A stretch of 64,000 nucleotides of DNA from Bimastos eiseni (lineage: Eukaryota; Annelida; Clitellata; Crassiclitellata; Lumbricidae), in contig OY365818.1 of NCBI GenBank assembly GCA_959347315.1, forward strand, positions 5,230,531 to 5,294,530, given 5' to 3'. Made by a program: the position numbers and the translations under genes. Below, piece after piece: positions 11,508-24,600 of this stretch. Every line of letters begins with the position of its first letter. Within the stretch, counting starts at the first letter, position 1. The notes under the pieces are model-generated. The model made no database searches. It saw nothing but the letters and a program-made list of their open reading frames with translations, and had not been told where the DNA came from.

Positions 11508-14500
11508 TTACTGCGGCGTCAGGTGAACCTCGTCGATGATTCGTGTAGCCGAGCTGTTCATTAGGTTGACAAGTTTTGGCGGTGGCTCCAGTTTCTGGAG
11601 TTCTGTTCGAAGATTCTGAATCGCTCGTTCGAGCTTCGCACTTTTGCTCGTCTTGTTCCACTCCTCAACCTCCTACAAAACAATTATCTTGCATGATGAG
11701 AAGAGCAACGAGCACCCTATGGTAGCTTCATACCGTGTGGTGCGAGTAATACAACTAGTCAAGTGAGGCTAGGTAAAGGAGGCATGGTACCTCGAGAGCT
11801 TGCTCAGCACCTTCAACTGACAACTGGCCATTAGTTAATAATAATAATAAAAATTATAATAAAAAAATAGTAATAATAAAATTAATAACTACTACTACCA
11901 CTACTACTAATAATAATAATAATACCTCACTTTAAAGCCTGTCCAAAGTTCCTAGCCAGCACCGAGTAAAAAACTAAACTAACTGTTACAGCTAGAACAG
12001 CCAATGATATGCAAGCTTCTACATAAGATAAAGATGAATGATTCCAGTGACCGCAAGAGCTCATAAACAGTTCCCCAAGATACCTCGAGAATCTGGTCCT
12101 TCTTAATGTAAAAGTGAGCTCGGACGACATCTTCGAAGCCGGGACTCGGGTTCTGCAGTTGGCCGACCATTGCGTGCTTGATTGTGTTTATACGGATATC
12201 TAAAGAAACGGAAAATGCCCTCATTAAGAAATTATAATCAAACCCTCGTTAAGACATTATAATCAAACCCTCATTAAGACATTATAATCAAACCCTCATT
12301 AAGAAATTATAATCAGATGTTAAGAAATTATCACTATTATTTTTTTTGCCTGAGGTAGTCTATATAATGCCTCAGGCTTTTAAAAACTAAATAACAGATG
12401 TGCGACCAAGCTTGGAGTTCGTGGTCCTTGTTCGCTGGGTTGCCTCTACAAGCAACAGCACGTTATTATATGAACTTTTGTAAAGCGCCTCTCACAGCAG
12501 ACTAAATATTCAGAGGCGTCCTCAGCATGATAAGTCAACAAAACCCACGACCCTTCGGTTGCAAAGCACAGAACCTACCATTATTATCACTACAATGATG
12601 TGTTGATATGATAATTGTTATGCACACCACCTAGCTCATAGTATAAAATATTCAAAGACCAACCTAAATTATACTCTGAACTGTGTTTGTCACCCTGTTC
12701 TGTGCCTATCTCCTGCTCGTATCCGGGCTCGTTGAAGTATGGCTCCGACACCAAAATGAGTGACTGTATGGAGACAAGAACCTACAATACACAGACAAAG
12801 CAGAACATAAATGCCAAACCACAAAGCAAACTATGGGAAAGTTGGCTGGAAAAACCTAAGTAAGAGTCCATATGATAATACCTGAACTGCATCCTACCTG
12901 TATGATTACAAGTGGAAAATACCTGAATTGCATCCTACCTGTATCATTACATATATAAACGAAAAAGGTATGATGTGAAGTCAACTGTGTCTGCTACGAT
13001 GTGAACTAGACTCATTTCAGTTCAGTATGTGGCACCATTATAATGAAGGTCATAATAGAATAGAGTGTATAGACTTACTTTGTTTCAGTAGGTGACACTA
13101 GCAGAGTACTGCCTGTCCTAAGATGGTTCGAAACAATCAAATATGCGTGAAATTAATAACAGAATGAATGAATATCCAATCTGATGGAACAGCAGCTGCC
13201 ATTCTGTCCAATAGCATGTGGGCCGGCTTTAAGCGATAAACACATCTCAAAATAGTTTTTAACCATCCTAGGATGGGCAAGCAACTAAATGTAGATTATA
13301 CCTGAACTGCATCTTACCTGTAAAGATTGTAGATTATACCTGAACTGCATCTTACCTGTAAAGATTGTAGATTATACCTGAACTGCATCTTACCTGTAAA
13401 GATTGTAGATTATACCTGAACTGCATCTTACCTGTAGGATTGTAGATGTTGTTTCGTTCCACTGTTCCCCTTGCTGCCCATCCCAGGTACCGAGCAACGA
13501 CAGACAGACTTTCCCACAACTGTACAATATTTATATAGAACCAATGTACAACACAAGGAGAACAAGAGACAACAAGTGAAAGCAGCAATCAAATAAACTA
13601 AACTACTTAGTAATTTGGTTAACCGACGCATCATCAGTTAATTTAAATGTGGACGTGAGACCCTATTATCTGATAAAATTATAGTTTATTAAAAATTGTA
13701 TGGTATCGCTGCATAGATAGTAAAGTGTGTGTACTTGTCAGTTGCAAACAAAAGCCAATGAATGCATAAAGATTAAATCACATAATTTTTAATGATTTCG
13801 TCAAATCTATGGACTTCCAAGGCATCATCGTTCAAGTGGCAACTAAACGCTTTCCATTTCGCGCGTCCGTCGATCGTCCGTTTGAGTAATGACTTCTGGC
13901 TCTACAACTGGGAACAACTCTGAAGGGGTTCTCTAACTTCTCTTAAGCAAGTGCTATATAAATTTGACAAAATTCAAAGACAGTTACCGGTACTCAGAAG
14001 TAGGATGTCAGAAGCTGTGCACAAAATGAAGATTCTAATCACATCAACAGTTTAGTACACAAGTTAGTACTTCTCATAAAACGTCATTAGAAAAACAACC
14101 AACGACTTACTTGTATAGATTGGGGTTAAATCGAACGGTTCCGTTACCAGTTGTCTGAAAGCAATAAGAAAACACGTTTAATTCGGCTGCAAGATCTCGT
14201 CGTTCACTCATTCATAGTCCAAAATTAGGCTTCATTCTATGAATTTACCCTATGTAGAGCCTTTATCAGTTGCTTAAAATACACTACATCAAGTGTTATA
14301 GTACAAACATACAAAGCTATAAAGCAGACAATTCTTCTTCTGGACCAACAAAAGGCTCAAAAACTAAACACTCTGGTAATATGAGAATTTTACTTACTCT
14401 GCTTTTGACAGTATAGTACCTAAACAGGGAGAGCTAAAATAAGCCCATGATGCAACCTTTACATTACATGATGAACAGATACAAATGATTACTTTACAAT

Positions 14501-15612
14501 GTCACTATTCCGAGGAGTGTCCATTGAAAAAGAGATATACAGATTTGAAATTGATGTCATGCTCTTTTAATGCTATGAAGCGTTGATGTCGGATCAAATA
14601 CCTGAAGATTGACCTGCGGGGGAATTTTCGGATAGCCAGATGGAAAAAATATGTCGAACTGGAAACAGCCACATGAGTACGGAGTATCTTCAGGCCTGTC
14701 AATAAGTTTGTGTTTCAATTGTTATTCCATTTCATTCAAATTCTTTTAAAGATAAGACCTGAATGCAATACAATAACAGAAATCTAATAGTGCCCATGGG
14801 GAATGAGGAGTTCACCCTGTGTCAAAGAGCCGAGTATGACAACTCTGAGCCCAGAGAAGAGTGACAGAGCTATTGTAAATATGCTGGGTGGCACCTAATA
14901 GGCGCTGCCACACCAAAGCAGAAACTTGGTACACAAATACCACCAACCACGATGCATCTTTAAAGAATTACTACTGAATTCGTAAGATTGAATATGACAT
15001 TTCTCACCCTGCTATTAATGCTTTCATTAACGTTAATTTGTCATCATCCTAGAATTAAAAAAAACATAGGATGATTTCTGCAACCATAAACATGACAAGA
15101 AAAGCACCTAACATCATTGACAAAACTGAATGATACCATATATAAAACTGCTTAAACTGCTAACCTTAATCATCATAACTGGCAGTTACTTCACTTCAAA
15201 TTGACCTCTGACCTTTTCATAACAGAAGTCAAAAGATTAGATCACATTATTACAAATCTCACTTAGAATATCTCTAAAGTGAAGACTTTCCAAACTAAGT
15301 CGACTGCTTGTAAAACAAAAGACTCGACTAAATCATGCATGTCTTTGGTATGAAAACCAGATAAAACTAAAGGCACAAAGAGATTCTTTAAACCTATTAT
15401 GAACAAGATAGGAAGTACTGCAAAGGAAACCGACAGAAATAAATTATTGCATCTAAAGGTATTTTAATCACAGGCTACAAAATTCTTAAGCCAAACAGTC
15501 AAAGCCAATCGAGTATCAAAAACCATCCTACCGTTCGAACAAATATGGCTGAACTCAGATTTAGCGGTAACGATATTGCCAGCGACGTTAACTCTTGAGC
15601 AATTCGAAAAAT
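11508..15612 (-). CDS. Exons 27-34: BIRC6-like catalytic UBC domain and C-terminal tail
   Basis: [20 protein letters not shown] leads into [20 protein letters not shown], then [19 protein letters not shown], then [18 protein letters not shown], where Cys842 aligns with the active Cys of BIRC6 (NPNLYNDGKVCLSILNTW). [19 protein letters not shown] and [15 protein letters not shown] follow, again nearly as in BIRC6. The last exon adds a helical tail ([16 protein letters not shown]) and stops with TAA at 11510-11508. BIRC6 UBC accepts ubiquitin from E1 and can work as a combined E2/E3; this protein keeps the residues expected for the E2 step. Confidence 0.9.
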
Positions 15613-18600
15613 CTGTGGAAATAATAAAATCATTTTAACCGTCTGTTTGACATGCCGGCTCCGACAGAAACAGTTTGCACACCAATGACCTACTTTTAGA
15701 TGTATCAACCACGCCTGAAATCTACCCAAATTCAAATTGCATATCTCATAACGCATGCATGTATTACATTATATTGGGGCATTTATAAATACCTTGTCCA
15801 ACAGTAGGCACAACCTCAGTTCTCAAGCAAAAGCATGTTGGTTCAATCTATTCACTGTCGCATGATCTCCACTCATGGATGTCGGCCAACCGACTTAACC
15901 TAAACTCCTCTGAAACCCAACTGATCTGGTTTGGAACAAAACAGAAGCTCCTTAAGCTCAATCACCCGCTTCTCATGTCAATGTATCCTGATGTCACATT
16001 TGTATCCAGTGTCCGTGACCTAGGTGTCACGCTTGATAGCACCCTGTCCTTCTCAGAGCACCTCTTGCAGTTGACACGCTCATGTTACTACCACCTGAGG
16101 GGTCTGAGAGTCATCAGAAGATCTGTATCCTCTCCTGTATTCATAACAATATGCCTTCATCTGTTGTCGCATTGACTACTGCTATTCACTATTTGCTGGG
16201 CTCCCCAAGGCGCTTATCTTCCCTGCAGTCTGTTATGAACTCTGCAGCCAGACTCATCGCTCGTCTCCCTCGCTACTCCCACATTTCTACCTACATGACC
16301 GACGTCCTACACTGGCTTCCAATTCCCTCTTGCATCCAATACAAGGTACTCCTCTTGTCCTTAGAACTCAACAGGGTAAAGCTCCTAAATATCTCTGCGA
16401 CATAATGCGAAAACCCCTGTCTGCTGTCTCCTTCCGCCCTCTCTGGTCTGCGGATCGACTTGATCTTCTTGTTCCACGGGCAAGGACTGCTATAACTCAA
16501 CACCGTGCTTTTTCCATTGTGGGCCCTTCTATGTGGAATGACCTGCCCCCTATTATCCGTAGCAAGCTTTTAATCGGGCTCCAACCTTCATCCCCTCGCT
16601 GCCTGAAGACTTTCTTATTTCCTCTGGGCTGTCACGCTGAGAGTGCTTCTGGATAGCCAGTACTGGAAGAAGCGCTATATAAATAACCAGATACGATACG
16701 ATAAATGATAATTGTCACATTTGGTAGGCAGTCAAGATCTGCCATGTAAATATGTAAATAAACACCAGGACTGATACAGGCAGATAAAAAATAATGGAAT
16801 CAAACATGATCAATTGACGACGATGATGATGATGGTGATGAAGGTGATGATGAGGAAATTCGCTCATTGTTATAAGTAACTTGCCCGATGACAAACTTCA
16901 TCATGACCTACAGAAAAATTAGAATTTTCTAGGCAGAAATAGTTGATACAGGTATTTCCTTATAAGTTTAGTTGTCCAGCCAATTGTGGACGTCAACAAC
17001 CTTAACATGTGACGGCCCATCTCGGCGCCAATTCATCGATTGAACCAAATGAATGAATCACCTGCAACTGGCCTCAATCAAGTGAATGAATTCAATTGCG
17101 AGGGACACAATCAACAAAAGGAGTTACCTGTGATTGACTCAACGCTTCCTGTTTCTTGAAGGCCTTCGCAAAATGATGCCCATTGTGAGCTTCGACTAAA
17201 ACAACATCCACAGAAATGGTTAAACTTAACCTCCCAACAGACTGTCCATGGTATCTAATTTAACAGTTGAAAAAGTCCAAAAAACTTCTCAGAACTCTTA
17301 TTCACGTCTATTTACACACCCGTAGTCAGTAGCTCAAATAAATGTTTAAATTATTTCTACGTATTCAAAACGATTACATAGAACCAGAATAACAAAATAT
17401 AAGACTTCACTTAACCCTTTAACGACCACCGTTATTGATTTGCCTTACACTTTAGTACACGCTGGTCATTAAAGGGTTCACAGCAAAATCTTGAACAGGC
17501 AAAGAAATACCACAGCCAGTAATCATCAGACATTCAGTTAGAAGTACATAGAACCAAAAAGTGGAGTAGGTTTCACGTACTGTCAATTGTGCAGGGTAAG
17601 AACTGGAGTTCCGTCATCACCATCTTGTACCTGTCTTCCAAAGAACTCTACAATATTTGCAGATTCTTTGTATCAGAGAATTAAATGCAATCTCGAAACA
17701 ATTGGTTGGTTGGTTGACAGCTTTACAACAAAAAGTGCTCCAGAAGTATTTCAAATAATCGAATAAGAGCAATATTTCCCAGATTTGTGTTTTGGTTTTT
17801 TCAAGAAAATAAAGCGCTTATCTATCGTAACATAAGCACGATAACCTGCCCGACTTTCGTCTGGCATCTAATCTCAAATTTCGTCTGGTATCTAATCTCA
17901 AATTTCGTCTGGTATCTAATCTCAAATTTCGTCTGTTATTTCATCCTAAATTTCGTTCTTATTCCACTTAAAATTTCCTCTGGTATACACCTCAAATATC
18001 ATAATGAAAAAAATATTTATATAGCACCAGCTTGGGAACTCTCAAAATCGCTCTCACAAAATTCAGGTCCACATTAGCACTCACGAGCAGAATCAAAGTC
18101 TTACAGAGAAAATACCTTATGTTAAATTATGACGAAAGAATAAAACTTGTCTGAAGTACTCAATGACAGAAGAATTGCCTACAGCAAAATGGAAACGCAC
18201 CTGATCGGAAGATATGGTGACATCCATCACCTCTGGCTCCGAAACCTCCACTTCCATCTTCTCCCTTCCGCCATTCGCTTGAGTTTCCGGCAGCCTGTCC
18301 GGATCCATGTTTAGTCGACGAAAGGCCTCTGAAACACATAAACGCTCCATCAATCACTATGCCAACCTGTGCACCGGACCACTATTGTAATTGAAAATTT
18401 ACATCATGCCATCAGAGGCGCTCACGACTCAGCTCACAGCTACACGGAGAACAGTCTTCAGGCGACTCCGGAAGGCAGCAAGGGAAAGAGAGAGCAGCTC
18501 CTCGCGAAGAGGAAGGGGAGGCTGTTCCAGCTGGTGGGCATGTTATAAGGCAAGGCAGATGTATTGTAGCTAAGAGGCACTCCCAGTCCAATCTTGGCCA

Positions 18601-21600
18601 AAGAAGACAGATTTCAGAGTCAAATAGAAATGGGACTGAGAGCTCCTAGGCAAGAGCCAAAGACCGATCGATGGCAGGCCATTCCAAGCGGGTTCACAAC
18701 CGAAAAAGCATGATACAGGGATTGCTCCATTGTCCTATACTATTATGCAATAAACATTTATATAGCACCTGCTTCATCACTAGTTAGTTACCTTGAAAGG
18801 GCGCTATATAATTTGTGAGTGAACAAATGAACCTCTAGTGTGTGACTAAATTGATCAGACGACAAGATGAGCTCAACAGGAAAAGTAAGAGAACAACAAT
18901 CCCACACATGTTTCTAATTGAACAGATATGTACAGTAACTGCTTGTCTTAGTATTCAATCATAAATACTTGATATAGCACCTCTTCAAGATATCTACTCA
19001 GAGGCGAGTATGGTTAAGAACTGGAGTTCTTCTACTTCCCATAATTATTATCATTATTATTATTATTATTAATGTCAGATAAGAAATGGAATGCAACTCC
19101 ATAAAGAGATCAGATTGATTGATTTGCATACCTGAAACATCCTTGAAAAGAACTTGAAATTCCCTAAAATAACAGATCAATAAATCATTATTATTACTAG
19201 GCACACAGAGGTGACAATCTCGTTTGACAGGCGGGGGGGGACACCCAGACAGTTATGAGAGGGTAAGAAACGAGGGGAGAGAAACATATAACATGTCCCC
19301 TCACTGTAAAAGGCAAGGGGACATGTCCCTCTCAACTCCTGGGAGCGTTGCCCCTGTAAGCACTCATTAAGCACCACTGTCTCATGACCAAACATCAATT
19401 GACGGCACGAACAGTTGGGAGAGAAGGACTTGCTGAAGGCCGAGACACAGCAGCTGCCTGAGATAAGGAGGCTCAAGTCCATAATTTTCATATCACAAGA
19501 CAGGCGCTTAACCAACTGGATACAGCATCTAATCAACCAATCAACCAACCAACCAACCAATCAATCAATATAGCTGCATCTCTCCCTTCAACCTTGTCTC
19601 TTCTCTCGAGATTAGTCGCTTTGGGAGCACTTCCAATAAATTTATACTGCAAGAGTAAGTAAGCAACATATTCTTTATTTAACCAACTTGCATATCCGCA
19701 CTCTACCGTACAATACATTAAAAAGTACAACGTTCTAATTAAAAAATGATTCTCATCCTAGATAGTCTGCCTTCAGAAATTAGATGCTTTCAAACTTCTT
19801 GAAGACAATACAAAAACACAATGCAATACGAAACAATACCTTGCAAGTTTTTCCTCGGCGCTGGCCGCACCGGAGGAGTCGGCGGCAGAAGATGTTGACG
19901 GTTCGGCCGGGTTCGTGCTTCGCTCCTTCGCCTTCTTCAGCGAAACCGACCCATCCTTCTTTGGCGGCTTCGGTATGCAACCGTTGCCGGCCTTGCAGAT
20001 GTGGTGCAACAGTATGGTTGCCTGTTTTCAATGAAGCCATAACAAATCAGCCAAATGGGTTATCACAAAAACCTAATTAGCATAAGGCATTTAACAATGC
20101 AAGCAATCAGCGGCACACGCAGGCATACATCGTGTAATTAGACATCAATCAATCAATCAATCAATCAAGCAAGCAAGCAATGACACTTGATGTAGTGCCT
20201 CTTCAAGAAATCAATTTAGTCCAACCTTGGCCAAATAAGACAGATTTCAGAGTAGAAAAGAAATGAGATAGAGAATTCCTAGGCAAGGGCCAAAGATCCA
20301 AAGGGGGGGCCAGGCCAGGGATATGAACCCTCACCTCTAGATTGACAGACCAGCATACCAACCAACACACTATCGAGCATCAATGCAGAAGATTTTCAAC
20401 AGACAGAATGTGTAAACTGAAACTTAAAAGTTTAGTGTTATTAGAAAATTTTCTGTGCTTCCTATACTTTCAGAGTAACCCAATATAATGGTGCTATATA
20501 AATGAGCCCAGAAAGGCTCATACACACAAACACACGCGCAACAGACCTTCTGTTCTAGGTTCGACAGAAGCTGATAAAGAGAGTCTGCTTGGTCGGTCAA
20601 TCTACCGAGAAGAGGCACGAGCTGCGGTTGAAGAGCTTCAAACACATTCAAAATACATTATCAATTATAGATTCCATCTCCACAGGAATTTATATAGCTC
20701 CCTTCAACTTTCACCTACTCATTGGTGTTCCCAACCCCAGCATGGCTGAAAAGCAATGTTTTAAGATGAGAGAAAATGTCAGAGAAGGTTTTAGGCAGAG
20801 GGGAGAGTGCCAAGGGTGAGACATTCGAGCTTGAAGGGCCCATCGACGAGAAGGCGCGGCTCTGCTTGCTGGGGGTACAGGCGAATGGAACAGACGATCT
20901 GACAATTGTTAAAATGGATATGTATAAGACATGAATATTTACTCACAAGAAAAATGATCTTATGTTATTTAAGACAATAGAGTGTAACAGTACATACATA
21001 ACACTACTCACAACACTAACTTCAACATTACTTACAACGCATTCACAACACTACTCACAAGACTACTTGCAACATTACTCACAACACTACTTGCAACAAT
21101 ACTCACAACACTCCATGCAACATTACTCATGACATTACTCACAACATTGCTCACAATATTACTCACAACACTACTTGCAACATTACTCAACACTACTTGC
21201 AACATTACTCACAAGACTACTCACAACACTACTTGCAACATTACTCATGACTTTACTCACAACATTGCTCACAATATTACTCACAACATTATTCACAACA
21301 CTACATGCAACATTACTCATGACATTACTCACAACATTGCTCACAATATTACTCACAACACTACTCACTACAGTTGTGGTCGGAAATGTCTCCAACAAAT
21401 GTTCACATATAAGTACGTATATAAATCAAATATGAATAACACCTTAAGAAGATGAGCCCTTAATATAGATACAAGATCGCTTCATTCACTCACCAATTTC
21501 TTTTATGATATCGACTAGAACTCGATAAACCTGAGGCACAAATAAAAACAAAATAACTGTCTTACTATTCTATATACCACTGCATTGCTCAAGCTATATA

Positions 21601-24600
21601 TCAAATCATCCATTCAGATAATTATCATCCTTATTAACAATAAGTTAACATACCTACTTTCTTGCAAGGTTAAAACAATTTGGACCACAAGTCAAGTTTT
21701 TCATGCTCTCCAATAAAACTGTTCACTGATACCTTGTTTTTAACAAATTTGATAAAATTTAAACAATAGCCCACTGTTTCTGAACAATATTTATTAAAAG
21801 AAAATGGAAGTCATGCAGTAATAAAAAAAATGAAATTCACAGATAAGTCGGCAAATAACTCACGACTGTGTGTCGTCCAATTTCAAGGAATGAATCTGTT
21901 TTGAGGTACTGCTGTAAAATACACAGACAAAGCAAAATTAGAATCCACAAAGGAAACACATTTCTTTGAATTAGTTACAAAGAGTTCTGCATTGTAATCA
22001 AGATAGTGTCATAGTGTCCCTACAATTTCAAACAACCATACTGCTGTATGTCAGACCGAATTAAACAACTGAATATTATTATTAAATGCAGAATCTGATC
22101 ATTCCATAATTCAATTATGATCAAAATCTGTAACTATTTGTGTGGCAAGGTGGCTGATCGGCTAGAGCGGTCGGCCAGTAACACTCGGTGCACGCTGAGC
22201 GAGCGGATTCAACCCTCGTCCGAGGCGTCAGTCACAGTGTAGGGACCTTAAGCAAGTTCTACGCACACAATTGCTCTGCAGTACAACTGCAATTGCACCA
22301 TCGAGGCGTGTGCACTTCTGAGCAAAAAATGTTGGAAGAAGGGCGGTATCAAATTTCGGTAATAAATCAAATTAAATAAATGATCATTCTTTAACCTAAT
22401 TTTGTACAATAACCTTCTTGATTGATCATCTACCTCTGCAAACGGTATTAGCGAAGATCCTTCCAGAATGTTATACATGTCCGTGACAGGATCGATGCTC
22501 TCAATCGTCTCCATGTTGCCGCTGTATCCCTCGGGACTGTCGCATGTTAGCTGCTCGCTGCTGCTGCTCGCGCTGCTCAGCGACGCGCTCGTGACGACAC
22601 CGGTCGCCTGGCTCGACCGCGGCTTCAGCTGCGGAGCGTGGTTGGCATAGAGGATCTTCAACTCTTGGAGGATGTTGTGCAAGACGGCTTCGATCTGAAA
22701 TGGAGACGTGGATTGGTGCCTTACCGAAACAAAAGAGGTCATATTGTATCGTATTGCATTTACGAATTTCTACATACAGATGATTATGATATCTCTGCAC
22801 GAAGGCAGGTCCATTGGTTTTTATTATGCCACCTGGGGATGGGTGAGTGAGATGGTTTCCCATTGCCTTTTTCATACACAATCATGGTTGAGCAACTTGT
22901 CCAGGGTCACTACGCAGCGGCTTGAGATGGATTAGAACCTTGGACCCTCTGGTTACAAGGCACAGAACGTACCGTTACACCACTGCATCCTACTTCCTCA
23001 ACAGGTAGGCTATTAATGAGATATCATCAACCTTACTCTTATCAGTGTGAGCCAATTCCTCCTACCTGTTTATCCTTCTCCTTCTGGGCAGCCACAAAGG
23101 CACGAATGTCCCACTCTACAGACAACACAACCATACATTGGCTTCAATTGCTACGACAAAAATCTTCCAACATCTTAAAAATATTCATAACTAAATCACA
23201 ACTTAAATAGGAACTTAACTACATGTGCTGAAACTTACCTACATGTGCTGAAACTTAACTACATGTGCTGAAACTTAACTACATGTGCCCAAAATGATAA
23301 GCATATACCCAGCACACACACATGATATCAGTCTGCATACATACACAATTAATCAATAACTGTTAAGCAACCTCTGGCCAGAGCAGTCGCCTATCTAATA
23401 AGAATCAGTACTGTAGATTAAACAGATGCCAATATCAACCACTAGTGACCCAGTGTATATCATTAACACTTTAACTAACGACAAGTGTATATACCAAAAG
23501 CAACTGAGAGACTAAATGTAATTCATCTATAAAGAGCAAATTCTTTTTCGTGGCACACGCATTTATTAATTACACTACATCTGTGCTAACTTAACTATTC
23601 CTATGATAGCTTCTACTTCAAGTATTGATTAAGGCTGTCAAAAAATGTTGAAATCATGGCCCGGGTACCCGTAAACCCACCGAGCGGGTACCTGAATGCG
23701 CGGACATTTTGCTAGGAAATGTAGGGAATTGCGCATTTTTAGGGAATGTCGGGCACTACAGAACCAATTTCATAGCCTGGGCAGTCAACCTAGGGCAGGT
23801 ACCTGTTGACAGTCTTAGTATTAATGCCTGGTACATGAATCTCCTAACACTCTATTCATCCTCATTATTATTCATTCGTTCCTGATGAATGAATTCGAAT
23901 TGCCACCCAAGGACATCGACTCGCATTAAAATTCATCTCAGAATCACCATCATGCAAACACCTGTATAAATAACATGTAGCATGATGAATTTTCTCATAT
24001 TTAAATTCTCACTCTTACCCGTCAAAAGTTTCTAGAAATCTTATTGACTAAAAATAATGAAAATTACAGCATCATTCTATTGAATAAGGAAGTTCTGCTA
24101 TTGTAAATTACCCTCTGTGTGTCTTTCTGAGGAAATTCACAAATACAAAACAAAATTACCTTCGTCCGGGACCCTGTTTATGGACCTTGAGCAAGTCCTT
24201 TGCGCACAATTGCTCTGCAGTACAACTGCAATTGCGCTGTCAGGTGTGTGTATGCACTTCTGAGCAAGAAATGTTGGAAGAACGGCGATATCAAATTTCG
24301 GTAATAAAAAAAATTACCAAATGTACCTGGTCGATTGTGGTGTCCATAACCCACACCAGCTGCCCAGTATTCATCGCGCCTCTTGGCTTCTTTCACCTGA
24401 AATCCCGAAATGCCAAGGCTTAGTTAATTCTCCTATAATATCCACAATAGCCAATCCTTAAAATAGCCCAGCCATAATATCCACAGAAGTCTTGTCCAGC
24501 CATGAGGTTCAAAGAAGCACCTATCTGGTCTGGATTTTGCGCATGGCATTACATACATTTTGTCGCAAGAATAAACAGTTGTATGTGAGGCGCCCTTGTA

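Noticed and set aside
16082..16656. A protein-coding gene on the + strand inside intron 26
   Set aside because: The frames are successive pieces of one frameshifted LINE reverse transcriptase.
20711..20905. Possible exon with [15 protein letters not shown] or [17 protein letters not shown]
   Set aside because: It lies inside an interspersed repeat. Exons 20 and 21 join in frame without it, and its own frames stop early.
21129..21455. Small proteins rich in TLLTTLL or NITHNT
   Set aside because: Translation of the 12-bp-based minisatellite; present in several frames.
22141..22230. tRNA gene
   Set aside because: A and B boxes are present, but arms do not pair properly and related copies share a non-tRNA body, so it is a SINE.
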